Below are positions 15,905 to 23,880 of a stretch of 27,347 nucleotides of DNA, one piece after another. Made by a program: the position numbers and the translations under genes. How positions within the stretch are numbered: position 1 is the first letter of the stretch; each line of letters opens with the position of its first letter. Origin of the DNA: an uncultured Oscillospiraceae bacterium (GTDB taxonomy: Bacteria > Bacillota > Clostridia > Oscillospirales > Oscillospiraceae); assembly GCA_934668605.1 (NCBI GenBank), contig CAKUNY010000005.1, positions 1 to 27,347 on the forward strand, read 5' to 3'. The notes beneath the pieces are model-generated. The model was not told the DNA's origin, ran no database searches, and saw only the letters and a program-made list of their open reading frames with translations.

Positions 15905-17410
15905 ATGAATAAATTACTCAAACTCAATCCGGTCGACGAGGTTGCCGTTGCGCTTCAGGATATCAAAGCGGGCGAGCAGCTGGAAATCGACGGACAGAAG
16001 CTGGTCGCGAAGGACGACATTCTTCACGGACACAAAATCGCGCTTGTTCCGATCGCCAATGGCGCGCCCGTCATCAAGTACGGCTTCCCCATCGGCAAAG
16101 CGACAGCGGATATTGCGGTCGGTGAGCATGTACACATCCACAACATGCACACCAATATGAAGGACCATGAGCACTATGAATATCACCCAGATATCCGTCC
16201 GCTCAAGCAGGTTCTGCCCGAAACCTTCCGCGGCTATGTGAGAAAAGACGGCAGAGCCGCCATCCGCAACGAGGTCTGGATCATCCCCGGCGTTGGCTGT
16301 GTGGGCGACCTCTCCAGCCGTCTGGCAAGAGAGAACCAGCATTTGGTTGAAAAGTACGGTCTGGATGGCCTGTATGCTTTCCCGCATCCGTTCGGATGCA
16401 GTCAGGTCGGTGAGGATAATCTCATGACCCGCCGCCTGCTCGCCACGCTTGTGAACCATCCGAACGCCGGCGGTGTTCTGGTCGTGAGCCTCGGGTGTGA
16501 AAATAACGTGCCGAAGGACTTCCAGCAGGCGATCATCGACATCGCGGGCGACAGCTGGGATCCCGACCGTGTGAAGTTCATGATCTGCCAGGACGTTGAA
16601 GACGAAATTGCCGAGGGCGGCAAGCTTCTCGAGCAGGTTGCGGAATATGCTTCGCAGTTCCACCGCGAGGACGTCTCCGTCACCGAACTCGTGCTGGGCA
16701 TGAAGTGCGGCGGATCGGACGGCCTGTCCGGCATTACCGCGAATCCTGTTCTCGGCGCGCTGGGCGATATGCTCGTAGCAAGAGGCGGCAGTTCGATGAT
16801 CACCGAGGTGCCCGAGATGTTCGGCGCGGAAAATCTTCTGATGAACCGCTGTGTGAGCCGGGAGGTCTTTGACCACGCGGCCACGATGCTCAACGAATAC
16901 AAGGACTACTTCATCAAAAACGGCCAGCCTGTTTATTCAAATCCGGCGCCCGGCAACTATGAGGGCGGCATCAGCTCGCTGGAAGACAAGAGTCTCGGCT
17001 GCGTGCAAAAAGGCGGCGTTGCGCCCATCAGCGACGTGATCGACTACGCCCATCAGATCCGCAAGCATGGCTTTACACTTCTCGGCGGCCCCGGAAGCGA
17101 TCTTGTTTCGGCGACGAACCTCACAGCCGCCGGCGCGCACATTGTCCTCTTTACAACCGGACGTGGCACGCCCTACAGCACGGCCGCTCCCACGGTGAAG
17201 CTTTCGACGAACACGCCGATGTATAACATGAAGAGCAACTGGATTGACTTCAACGCCGGACGCGTTGCAGACGGCGAGCTTACCATCCAGCAGGCTGCGG
17301 AGGAGCTTTATCAGTATATTCTGAAGCTTGCCTCGGGCGAGATCAAGACCCGCGGCGAGGAAATGGGCTATCGGAAAATCGCTATTTTCAAAAATGGCGT
17401 TATTGTTTAA
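15905..17410 (+). CDS. uxaA: Altronate dehydratase family protein (UxaA)
   Basis: The 501-residue protein has the full UxaA architecture. An N-terminal SAF domain (about residues 12-95) ends in IAVGEHVHIHNMH, and a large catalytic region begins at GYVRKDGRAAIRNEVWIIPGVGCV. Conserved cysteine- and histidine-containing segments follow: PHPFGCSQVGED, VSLGCENN, GMKCGGSDGLSGITANP and GNYEGGISSLEDKSLGC. The family dehydrates D-altronate (or galactarate in the GarD branch) to a 2-keto-3-deoxy acid using iron. Here the UxaB and KDG kinase neighbours favour altronate to KDG. GGAGGT is just upstream of the ATG. A galactarate-type substrate remains possible because HpcH/HpaI aldolases often serve galactarate routes. 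Confidence 0.9.
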   Translation: MNKLLKLNPVDEVAVALQDIKAGEQLEIDGQKLVAKDDILHGHKIALVPIANGAPVIKYGFPIGKATADIAVGEHVHIHNMHTNMKDHEHYEYHPDIRPLKQVLPETFRGYVRKDGRAAIRNEVWIIPGVGCVGDLSSRLARENQHLVEKYGLDGLYAFPHPFGCSQVGEDNLMTRRLLATLVNHPNAGGVLVVSLGCENNVPKDFQQAIIDIAGDSWDPDRVKFMICQDVEDEIAEGGKLLEQVAEYASQFHREDVSVTELVLGMKCGGSDGLSGITANPVLGALGDMLVARGGSSMITEVPEMFGAENLLMNRCVSREVFDHAATMLNEYKDYFIKNGQPVYSNPAPGNYEGGISSLEDKSLGCVQKGGVAPISDVIDYAHQIRKHGFTLLGGPGSDLVSATNLTAAGAHIVLFTTGRGTPYSTAAPTVKLSTNTPMYNMKSNWIDFNAGRVADGELTIQQAAEELYQYILKLASGEIKTRGEEMGYRKIAIFKNGVIV

Positions 17411-17430
17411 GATTTCGAGGTAACGTTCTT

Positions 17431-18504
17431 ATGGATATGATGAAGTGCATTTCTATTACAAAGCCCTGTAAGTTCGGCGCTGACCGAAAGCTGGAAGAGC
17501 CGGCCTTGGTGGAGATCATCGAGCGGCCCGTTCCGACCCTGAAGCCCGGACATGCGATTATCCGCACGCTCTACGGCGGCGTCTGCGGCTCCGACATCGG
17601 TACGTATTTGGGCGCGTTCCTGTACGCAAAGTATCCCCAGATTCCGGGGCATGAGTACGCGGGCGAAATCATTGACATTGACGAAAATTACGAGTATGGC
17701 CTGAAAAAAGGCATGATCGTTACCATCAACCCCTACTACAATTGCGGCAAATGCTACACCTGCCGTCATGGCTTTGTCAACTGCTGCCCGGACAACCAGA
17801 CCATGGGATGCAGCATCCGCGACGGCGCGTTCTGCCAGTACATCTCGATGCCCCTCGAACGCATCTATGACGGCAAAGGCATGAAGCCCAGAACGCTGGC
17901 GCTCATCGAGCCGTTCTGTATCAGCTATCATGCTGTCAAGCGCGCGAACATCCAGCCGGGAGAAAAGGTTCTCGTCGTCGGTGCTGGCACGATCGGCTAT
18001 CTTGCCGGCGCGGCTGCAAAAATGCTGGGCGCGGAGGTCTACATGGCCGATATCGCCCCCGATAAACTGGAAAGCGCAAAGGAAAAGCTCGGTCTTGCCG
18101 GTACGATTGTCAACAAGGATCAGGAAACATTCATGCATGCGGTGGAAGCGTTCACCGACGGCGCGGGCTTTGACGTCTGCTTTGAGGCAGTCGGATTCCC
18201 GTCTACCGTGCAGAACTGCATTGACGCTGTTACCTACCATGGCCGCGTCGTGATCATCGGCGTGGGCAAGCAAAGTATGGACTTCTTCTACCCGATCATC
18301 CAGAAGAAGGAACTGTGCATCATGGGCAGCCGCAACTCGGAAAAGTCCGACTTCCTCGAGCTCATCGACTATGTCAACGCTGGAAAATTTGACCTAGAGA
18401 GCGTTGTTTCCGCGGAATACAGCTACCTCGACGCACCTACTGCCTTCTCGGAGATCGTGAAAAATCGCGGCAACCACCTCAAGAGTGTGTTCCGCTTTGA
18501 CTAA
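17431..18504 (+). CDS. Zinc-dependent alcohol dehydrogenase, sugar-acid/polyol type
   Basis: The 357-residue protein is a medium-chain zinc dehydrogenase. Catalytic zinc ligands C52 (YGGVCGSD), H74 and E75 (IPGHEYAGE) and E160 are present, as are four structural zinc cysteines C105, C108, C111 and C119 (C-X2-C-X2-C-X7-C). The cofactor loop is GAGTIG at 184-189, and D207 in YMADIAP suggests NAD preference. Relatives include sorbitol, threonine and L-galactonate/L-gulonate 5-dehydrogenases. In a cluster containing UxaA, UxaB and UxaE, oxidation of L-galactonate to tagaturonate or L-gulonate to fructuronate would feed the pathway directly. This is inference. CGAGGT lies about 10 bases before the chosen ATG; ATGs at 17437 and 17440 are also in frame. 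Confidence 0.9.
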   Translation: MDMMKCISITKPCKFGADRKLEEPALVEIIERPVPTLKPGHAIIRTLYGGVCGSDIGTYLGAFLYAKYPQIPGHEYAGEIIDIDENYEYGLKKGMIVTINPYYNCGKCYTCRHGFVNCCPDNQTMGCSIRDGAFCQYISMPLERIYDGKGMKPRTLALIEPFCISYHAVKRANIQPGEKVLVVGAGTIGYLAGAAAKMLGAEVYMADIAPDKLESAKEKLGLAGTIVNKDQETFMHAVEAFTDGAGFDVCFEAVGFPSTVQNCIDAVTYHGRVVIIGVGKQSMDFFYPIIQKKELCIMGSRNSEKSDFLELIDYVNAGKFDLESVVSAEYSYLDAPTAFSEIVKNRGNHLKSVFRFD

Positions 18505-18537
18505 GCCGCATTTCGGCTTGGGAGGATACAACTGCAT

Positions 18538-20043
18538 ATGAAACAATTATCCTATAAAACCCTGCGTGAGATGAACTTTGACGGCTATCTGCTGCCGGAA
18601 GGGAAGGAATGCGTGCTGCAATTCGGAGAGGGCAACTTCCTGCGTGCGTTTGTCGACTACTTCTTTGATCTTGCCAACGAGCGTGTTGGCTTTGGCGGCA
18701 AGGTCGTCGTCTTCCAGCCCATTCGCGCCGGACGCGCGAAGGAGCTCAACGAGCAGGATGGACTCTATACAGTCTATCTGCGCGGCTTGGAAGGCGGCAG
18801 AGAGGTTGTGGAAAAGCGTGTCGTCAGCAGCATCAGCAAGGTTTACAATCCCTATGAGCATTACGATGTTCTGATGCAGTACGCGGCGAGCCCGGATATC
18901 CGCTTTGTGGTCAGCAACACGACCGAGGCCGGTATCGCCTACGACCCTGCGTGCCGGTTTGAAGACAAGCCCGCGGAGACCTTCCCCGGCAAGGTGACGC
19001 AGCTTCTTTATGAGCGCTACATGAAGCTCGGCAAGGAACATGCGCCCGGCGTGGTGTTTTTGTCCGTGGAGCTCATCGACCATAACGGCGCAGAGCTTCG
19101 CCGCTGCGTGAACTGCTATATCGACCAGTGGAACCTCGGCGATGCGTTCCGCAAATGGGTCAACGAGAAGAACCTCTTCTGCACAACGATGGTAGACCGG
19201 ATTGTCACCGGCTACCCGTTCGCAGAGGCGGACAAGCTGACGCAGGAAAACGGATATTTGGACAAGAACCTCGATACCGGCGAAATTTTTGCCATCTGGT
19301 ACATTGAAGGCCCGCAGGAGCTGGCGGACGAGCTGCCGTTCAAAAAGGCAGATTTGCCTGTGGTAGTCTGCGACGACTGCCGCCCGTTCAAGCAGCGCAA
19401 GGTGCGGATTCTCAACGGCGTGCAGACAACGATGGTTCTGGCGAACTATCTGGCCGGCTACGATATCATGCGCTTTGCGCTTGAGGACGAGGCGATTCTC
19501 CGCTTCGCGCGCAAGGCCGTCTACGATGAAATTTTGCAGACGCTTCCCTACGCAGACGACTTCCGGTTCACGCAGGAGGAACTCAAGCAGTACGCCGACG
19601 TGATCTTCGACCGCCTGCATAATCCATTCATCGACCATCGTCTCATGGCGATTTCGCTGAACACCACCTCGAAGTGGAAATCCCGCGTGCTTCCGTCGCT
19701 GCTGGCTTACCAGAAGAAGAACGGCGTCGTGCCTGACTGCCTGACGCTTGGCTTCGCGGCCTATATCAAGTTCTACCACGGCTGCGAGCTGACCGAGCAG
19801 GGCATGACCAATTACAGAGACGGCAAGCCCTACACAGTAAATGACGACCGCAAGGTGCTGGAGTTCTTTGTCGAGCACAAGGACGATACACTTGAGCAGC
19901 TGGCGGAGGCCGTCTGTGCAAGAACCGATTGGTGGGACATGGATCTTCGCACGGTGCCGACCTTCCTTGACAAGATCAAGGAGGATCTGGCGCGGATCGA
20001 AAATGAAGGTATGCACAAGGCGATCGAACTCGCCGCACGGTAA
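18538..20043 (+). CDS. uxaB: Tagaturonate reductase-like (UxaB), with altered catalytic triad
   Basis: The 501-residue protein belongs to the long-chain mannitol dehydrogenase family, tagaturonate reductase branch. It shows LQFGEGNFLRAFVDYFFD at 27-44, SNTTEAGIAYD near 126-136, SVELIDHNGAEL near 176, and VDRIVTGYPF. The family's catalytic K-X4-N-X2-H motif reads K288-VRIL-N293-GV-Q296, so the histidine is replaced by glutamine (codon CAG at 19423). The paralogue at 22121-23596 keeps histidine. It would normally reduce tagaturonate to altronate with NADH for UxaA upstream. GGGAGGA precedes the ATG by about 11 bases. The His-to-Gln change could alter activity or mark a different substrate. The family call is firm but the precise reaction less so. 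Confidence 0.88.
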   Translation: MKQLSYKTLREMNFDGYLLPEGKECVLQFGEGNFLRAFVDYFFDLANERVGFGGKVVVFQPIRAGRAKELNEQDGLYTVYLRGLEGGREVVEKRVVSSISKVYNPYEHYDVLMQYAASPDIRFVVSNTTEAGIAYDPACRFEDKPAETFPGKVTQLLYERYMKLGKEHAPGVVFLSVELIDHNGAELRRCVNCYIDQWNLGDAFRKWVNEKNLFCTTMVDRIVTGYPFAEADKLTQENGYLDKNLDTGEIFAIWYIEGPQELADELPFKKADLPVVVCDDCRPFKQRKVRILNGVQTTMVLANYLAGYDIMRFALEDEAILRFARKAVYDEILQTLPYADDFRFTQEELKQYADVIFDRLHNPFIDHRLMAISLNTTSKWKSRVLPSLLAYQKKNGVVPDCLTLGFAAYIKFYHGCELTEQGMTNYRDGKPYTVNDDRKVLEFFVEHKDDTLEQLAEAVCARTDWWDMDLRTVPTFLDKIKEDLARIENEGMHKAIELAAR

Positions 20044-20056
20044 AGGAGAGAGCACC

Positions 20057-20512
20057 ATGATCGTGACGAGTACAAATCTGGCCGGCCGGTATGATATGAA
20101 TTCAGCGGATTTTCAGGCGGCCTACGCGTTTTTGCAGAGAAGCGATTTGAAGGAGCTTCCGGACGGTGAAGTGAAAGTTTCGGATACCGTTCGGGCCTTT
20201 GTCCAGAGCTACACCTCGAAGCCTCTGAACGAGTGCCGCTTTGAGACGCACGACCGCTTCTTCGATATCCAATATATCCTCGAGGGCGAGGAGAAGTTTG
20301 GCATTGCGAAGCGGCTCTGGCTCAAGCCAACGGGCGCGTATTCCGCGGAGAAAGACATCACATTCTACGAGCAGCCCGTAAAGTACACCTTGCTCGACCT
20401 GTGCGAAGGCGACTATGTGGTCGTCGCACCGGAGGAGGCGCATGCACCGAAGGTCTGTGCATATGAGCCTGCACCTGTCCGTAAAATCGTCATCAAGGTA
20501 CCTGTGGCATAA
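20057..20512 (+). CDS. YhcH/YjgK/YiaL family protein
   Basis: The 151-residue protein matches the YhcH/YiaL (DUF386) beta-barrel family. Conserved segments are FETHDRFFDIQYILEGEEKFG near residue 61 and CEGDYVVVAPEEAHAPKV near 116-133, with His and Glu residues likely to bind a metal. Members sit in sialic acid, uronate and pentose operons, and at least one (NanQ) speeds up sugar anomer interconversion. A similar mutarotase-like role for a uronate is plausible here. The ATG at 20057 has AAGGAGAG 7 bases upstream and lies 13 bp after the uxaB stop. The longer frame reaching into uxaB is spurious. Confidence 0.87.
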   Translation: MIVTSTNLAGRYDMNSADFQAAYAFLQRSDLKELPDGEVKVSDTVRAFVQSYTSKPLNECRFETHDRFFDIQYILEGEEKFGIAKRLWLKPTGAYSAEKDITFYEQPVKYTLLDLCEGDYVVVAPEEAHAPKVCAYEPAPVRKIVIKVPVA

Positions 20513-20539
20513 GCGTACCGGTTGAAAGAGGAAACCAAT

Positions 20540-21967
20540 ATGGACTTTTTAACGTATTTGCAGGAGCATCTGCACGCGCGCGTGTTTCCGGCCTCCTATG
20601 AAAAAACGGCAAAAGGCGAAGCCTGTATGATCCGCAAGGACGAAAAGACGCTTTTGGCGGTAAACGGCGAGCTTGGAAAGCTGTTCCACGGCGAAAGCTG
20701 CGGCAACACGGTGCTTTGCCCGACAGACCATGCAAATCGCCTTGTGCTGAACGAACTGTTCTCCTACACCAAGCCGACGGCGTTCGGCCGGAAAACGCCG
20801 ACGTTCGGATTTGGCGACCGCTTGGGCTATGCCAACCCCGCGCAGGTCCGCGCGATTGAAAAGACGGCGATTCGACCGGTGCTTGCGCAGCAGAGCCTTC
20901 GCGAGCTGACGCTGACAGGCAGAACGAATGTTGAGGTCATCGACGTTGCAGCGTGGGCGGTGTTCCGCGAGGGCTACAAGCTTGGCTTTGCCAGCGACGG
21001 CGACCATCTGAAAACGATAGATGAGATTGCCTCTGCGCTCAAAGACGGCTGCACGATGATTACGCTTGACTGTTCGCTGGTTCTAAACCAGACGGAGGTC
21101 AAGGGCGAGAAGCTGGCAGAATCGTTTGAGACGCTAAAACCTGAGCAGCAGAAGGCTCTTACCGAGCGATACCTTGACTCGAAGGAGCCGGAGAGCTTTG
21201 GTTTGCACTTCACGAAGCAGTCTGTCTTCGAGCTCTATCGCGTCTATGCCGGTGCGCTGGCTTTGATTCACAACGTGTATTTTGAGCTGCTTGTCACTGC
21301 CGGCCGTCCGATAGACTTTGAGGTTTCGCTCGATGAGACGGTCGAGACGACCTCTCCAGAGGCGCACTACTTTGTGGCGCGCGAGATGGAGGAGATGGGC
21401 GTTGCGGCGACGAGCGTCGCGCCGAAGTTTGTCGGCGAGTTTCAGAAGGCCATTGACTACATCGGAGACATCGAAGAGCTGAAGGCGACCCTTGCAGTCC
21501 ACGCGAAGCTGGCTGACCGCTTTGGATACAAGCTGAGCCTGCACTCGGCGAGCGAAAAATATTCGGTGCTGCCGCTGATCGCGAAGGCAACGAACGGCCG
21601 GTTCCATATCAAGACCTCCGGCACCAGCTGGCTGGAGGTGGTCGAGACGATCTCCAAGCATGCCCCCGCGCTGTATCGTAGGATGCACGAGGTCGCGCTC
21701 GAGACCATCGATGAAGCGCGCAGGTTCTATGTCGTCCATTGCGACACGTCCAATGTCCGGCCCCTGAGCGAGACGACAGACGCGCAGCTTCCGGAATATC
21801 TGGAGCTTGGCAACAACGACGCAAGGCAGCTGATGCACATCACCTACGGCTTCATTCTGGAGCGGCCGGAGCTGAAAAAGCAGATCCTTCAGTTCCTCGA
21901 CGATCATTTTGATCTGTATGAAAAGGAAGCGGAGGAGCTTTACGACCGTCACCTGACGCTGCTGTAA
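20540..21967 (+). CDS. uxaE: D-tagaturonate 3-epimerase family (UxaE)
   Basis: The 475-residue protein resembles UxaE, the metal-dependent epimerase first described in Thermotoga, which interconverts D-tagaturonate and D-fructuronate. Recognisable stretches are FGDRLGYANPAQVRAIEKT near residue 92, PVLAQQSLRELTLTGRTN near 114, DVAAWAVFREGYKLGFASDGDH near 137, and FGYKLSLHSASEKYSVLPL near 330. GNNDARQLMHITYGF is near the C-terminus. UxaE lets one reductase branch serve both galacturonate- and glucuronate-derived keto acids, which explains the absence of mannonate dehydratase here. I chose ATG 20540 (AGAGGAAA upstream) over a TTG at 20522. It is the last gene of the rightward cluster, followed by a terminator. 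Confidence 0.87.
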   Translation: MDFLTYLQEHLHARVFPASYEKTAKGEACMIRKDEKTLLAVNGELGKLFHGESCGNTVLCPTDHANRLVLNELFSYTKPTAFGRKTPTFGFGDRLGYANPAQVRAIEKTAIRPVLAQQSLRELTLTGRTNVEVIDVAAWAVFREGYKLGFASDGDHLKTIDEIASALKDGCTMITLDCSLVLNQTEVKGEKLAESFETLKPEQQKALTERYLDSKEPESFGLHFTKQSVFELYRVYAGALALIHNVYFELLVTAGRPIDFEVSLDETVETTSPEAHYFVAREMEEMGVAATSVAPKFVGEFQKAIDYIGDIEELKATLAVHAKLADRFGYKLSLHSASEKYSVLPLIAKATNGRFHIKTSGTSWLEVVETISKHAPALYRRMHEVALETIDEARRFYVVHCDTSNVRPLSETTDAQLPEYLELGNNDARQLMHITYGFILERPELKKQILQFLDDHFDLYEKEAEELYDRHLTLL

Positions 21968-22055
21968 TGTTACGGCAGATGCGCAGCAGATAACAGGCAG
22001 CCGTTTTCCTTTGGGCGCAGACTGCGCTGCACCCGGGGGGGACTGAAACGTAAAA

Positions 22056-22090
22056 GCGGCTGCCTCAAAACAAGGTCTTGAGGCAGCCGC
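22056..22090. terminator. Terminator between convergent uxaE and the second uxaB
   Basis: A perfect 13-bp stem GCGGCTGCCTCAA (22056-22068) / TTGAGGCAGCCGC (22078-22090) with a 9-base loop lies between two convergent genes. On the minus strand it is followed by TTTTACGTTT, so it best serves the leftward reductase. On the plus strand the following ACGTATTTCATT is weaker. A third AGGCAGCCG copy at 21995-22003 could pair with the same left arm. Confidence 0.85.
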
Positions 22091-22120
22091 ACGTATTTCA
22101 TTGAAGGTTAATTGAAGGAC

Positions 22121-23596
22121 TCAGCGGCTGATTGCGCCGATGGCGACGCGAATGCCGACTTCCTTGATTTGCCGCATCTGCGACTGAACCTGTTCGACAA
22201 GTCCCGGGATCTGAGACAGGTCGCGGCCTTCCCAGAGTGCGGTGTTGGAAAGCGCTTTTTGCACGGCGGTGTCTGCGTCGCGGTCTTTCCAGGCCTCGCA
22301 GAAGAATGCCATGTTCTCTTCAGTGTCGCGCACCAGATACGTCGAGCCGTCTTCGCGATGCCCCATGTAGCCATCTTCCGTCTTTTCAATATCATAGAAG
22401 CGGATGAGGGCGGTCAGACCGAAGACAACGTGGCTGGGAAGCGTGCCAAAACGATCGAGATAGGCCAGCATCGTCGGCAAGCAGCGTGCGTTGAACTTCG
22501 AGACGGAGTTGAGCGAGATGTCGAGCAGACGGTGCTGGATGTAGGGATTCGAGAAACGCTCCATGACGGCAGATGCAAACGATGCGAGCACCGACTGCGG
22601 AAGATCGAGCGTCGGCAGCGTGTCATTGAAGAGGTACTGCGTCAAAAACGAATGGAACAGCGGATCGCGCATGAAATCGCACACGGTCTCGTGTCCTGCG
22701 ACGCACGCGGCAAGGCATGTTGCGGTATGGCCGCCATTGAGCAGGCGAACCTTGCGCTGCTTGTAGGGAGTGACGTTGTCCGTCCAGATGATGTTGCCCT
22801 TGCCCTTGTCAAGCGGCAGAACCTTCTGCCATTTCTCATCAGCCTCGATGACCCAGAGGTCAAACGGTTCGCAGGTTACGAGCAGGTTGTCGCGGTAGCC
22901 GAGCTTCTGGTCGTACAGAGAAATCTGATCGCGGGGGAAGCCGGTGACAATGCGGTCGACAAGGGTGTTGGAAAAATGGTTTGCCTCATCCAGCCACTTT
23001 GCGAAGCCCTCTTCCAGAGCCCAGTCGCGCACGTGCTGGAGGACGATATTGCGAAGCTTCGTGCCGTTGTCGTCGATGAGTTCGCAAGGCAGAATCAGAA
23101 GTCCGCGATTCACATCGCCGCCGAACGCCTTGTAGCGCTCATAAAGGAAGGCGGTCAGCTTTGCGGGGTAAGAGAGCTGCGGCGTTCCGTCATACACGGC
23201 GTTTGCGTCATAAGCGATTCCGGCCTCCGTGGTATTGGAGATGATAACCTGAAGATCTTCGCTTCTGGCAAGAGCGAGAAACGCTTCATAATCGGCGTAG
23301 GGGTTGATGCAGCGGGAGACCGACGTGACAAGGTCAATGGTCTCAGTGGGCTTGCCATCCACAAGGCCGCGCATTGCAACATTGTACAGACAGTTCTGTT
23401 CGGCAAATCGCTCGATGTGTCCGCGCGGTGTGGGCTGGCAGAGGACGATGCTTCCTTCGTAGCTGCCGTTTTCATTGATGCTGTTGATCATCCAGTCTGC
23501 AAAGGCGCGGAGAAAATTACCCTCGCCGATCTGCAAGATCCGTTCCGGATGGTTGTTGTGCAAGGCTGACCCGGCGTGCTGTACAATGGAATCCAT
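22121..23596 (-). CDS. Tagaturonate/fructuronate reductase-like protein (UxaB paralogue)
   Basis: This 491-residue protein is a second long-chain mannitol dehydrogenase family member, closer to tagaturonate reductase than to mannitol dehydrogenase. It shares LQIGEGNFLRAFADWM, SNTTEAGIAYD, PCELIDDNGTKLR and LVDRIVTGFPRDQI with the other paralogue. It keeps the intact catalytic motif K282-VRLL-N287-GG-H290. It likely reduces a ketouronate with NADH. With the other copy altered at the catalytic histidine, this may be the working reductase, or the two may divide tagaturonate and fructuronate. The start is ATG 23596, with AAAGGAG 8 bases upstream; TTG at 23602 is too close to that site. It is transcribed alone, divergent from the KDPG aldolase operon. 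Confidence 0.88.
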   Translation of the reverse strand: MDSIVQHAGSALHNNHPERILQIGEGNFLRAFADWMINSINENGSYEGSIVLCQPTPRGHIERFAEQNCLYNVAMRGLVDGKPTETIDLVTSVSRCINPYADYEAFLALARSEDLQVIISNTTEAGIAYDANAVYDGTPQLSYPAKLTAFLYERYKAFGGDVNRGLLILPCELIDDNGTKLRNIVLQHVRDWALEEGFAKWLDEANHFSNTLVDRIVTGFPRDQISLYDQKLGYRDNLLVTCEPFDLWVIEADEKWQKVLPLDKGKGNIIWTDNVTPYKQRKVRLLNGGHTATCLAACVAGHETVCDFMRDPLFHSFLTQYLFNDTLPTLDLPQSVLASFASAVMERFSNPYIQHRLLDISLNSVSKFNARCLPTMLAYLDRFGTLPSHVVFGLTALIRFYDIEKTEDGYMGHREDGSTYLVRDTEENMAFFCEAWKDRDADTAVQKALSNTALWEGRDLSQIPGLVEQVQSQMRQIKEVGIRVAIGAISR

Positions 23597-23634
23597 AACC
23601 AAAACTCCTTTACTGAGGTGATTTTAAATACTTC

Positions 23635-23663
23635 TTGACATTATACCACAGCATGTTGTAAAA
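23635..23663. promoter_or_regulatory. Shared divergent promoter region with 12-bp palindrome
   Basis: On the minus strand TGG-TATAAT (TATAAT at 23640-23645) is an extended -10 box for the reductase gene. On the plus strand TTGACA (23635-23640), a 16-bp spacer and TGTAAA (23657-23662) form a plausible promoter for the KDPG aldolase operon. ACAGCATGTTGT (23648-23659), palindromic in 10 of 12 positions, lies in the plus-strand spacer and just upstream of the minus-strand -10. One bound regulator could control both directions. Confidence 0.55.
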
Positions 23664-23710
23664 AGATATAAAGAATTCAAAAAAATTTAAAAACCGGGAA
23701 ATCGCTCAAG

Positions 23711-23818
23711 AATTCCGGCTGAATTTCGAGAAAATCTTGGCAGAAGTCCAAGAACTCCGATGCGAAGCAGCATGGCGCTCCGTGCATGGCGCACGAAAGC
23801 CGGAATCCGGAATTTTTT
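23711..23818 (+). promoter_or_regulatory. Structured leader upstream of KDPG aldolase, possible attenuator
   Basis: Within the roughly 210-base leader, AATTCCGGCT (23711-23720) can pair either with AGCCGGAAT (23798-23806) or with CCGGAATT (23807-23814), which runs into T6 (23813-23818). The enclosed segment has further small hairpins such as CTTGG/CCAAG (23736-23752). Alternative pairing ending in a T-run resembles transcription attenuation. I do not recognise a known riboswitch class. Confidence 0.35.
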
Positions 23819-23880
23819 GGACAAAAGTACTATTTATAGGACGCGGCGTATCTGTGCCGCAGAACAAGGAGGATACGAAA

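Noticed and set aside
23737..23880. 48-codon N-terminal extension of KDPG aldolase
   Set aside because: It has no start with a ribosome site, runs through the structured leader, and the family begins at the ATG at 23881.
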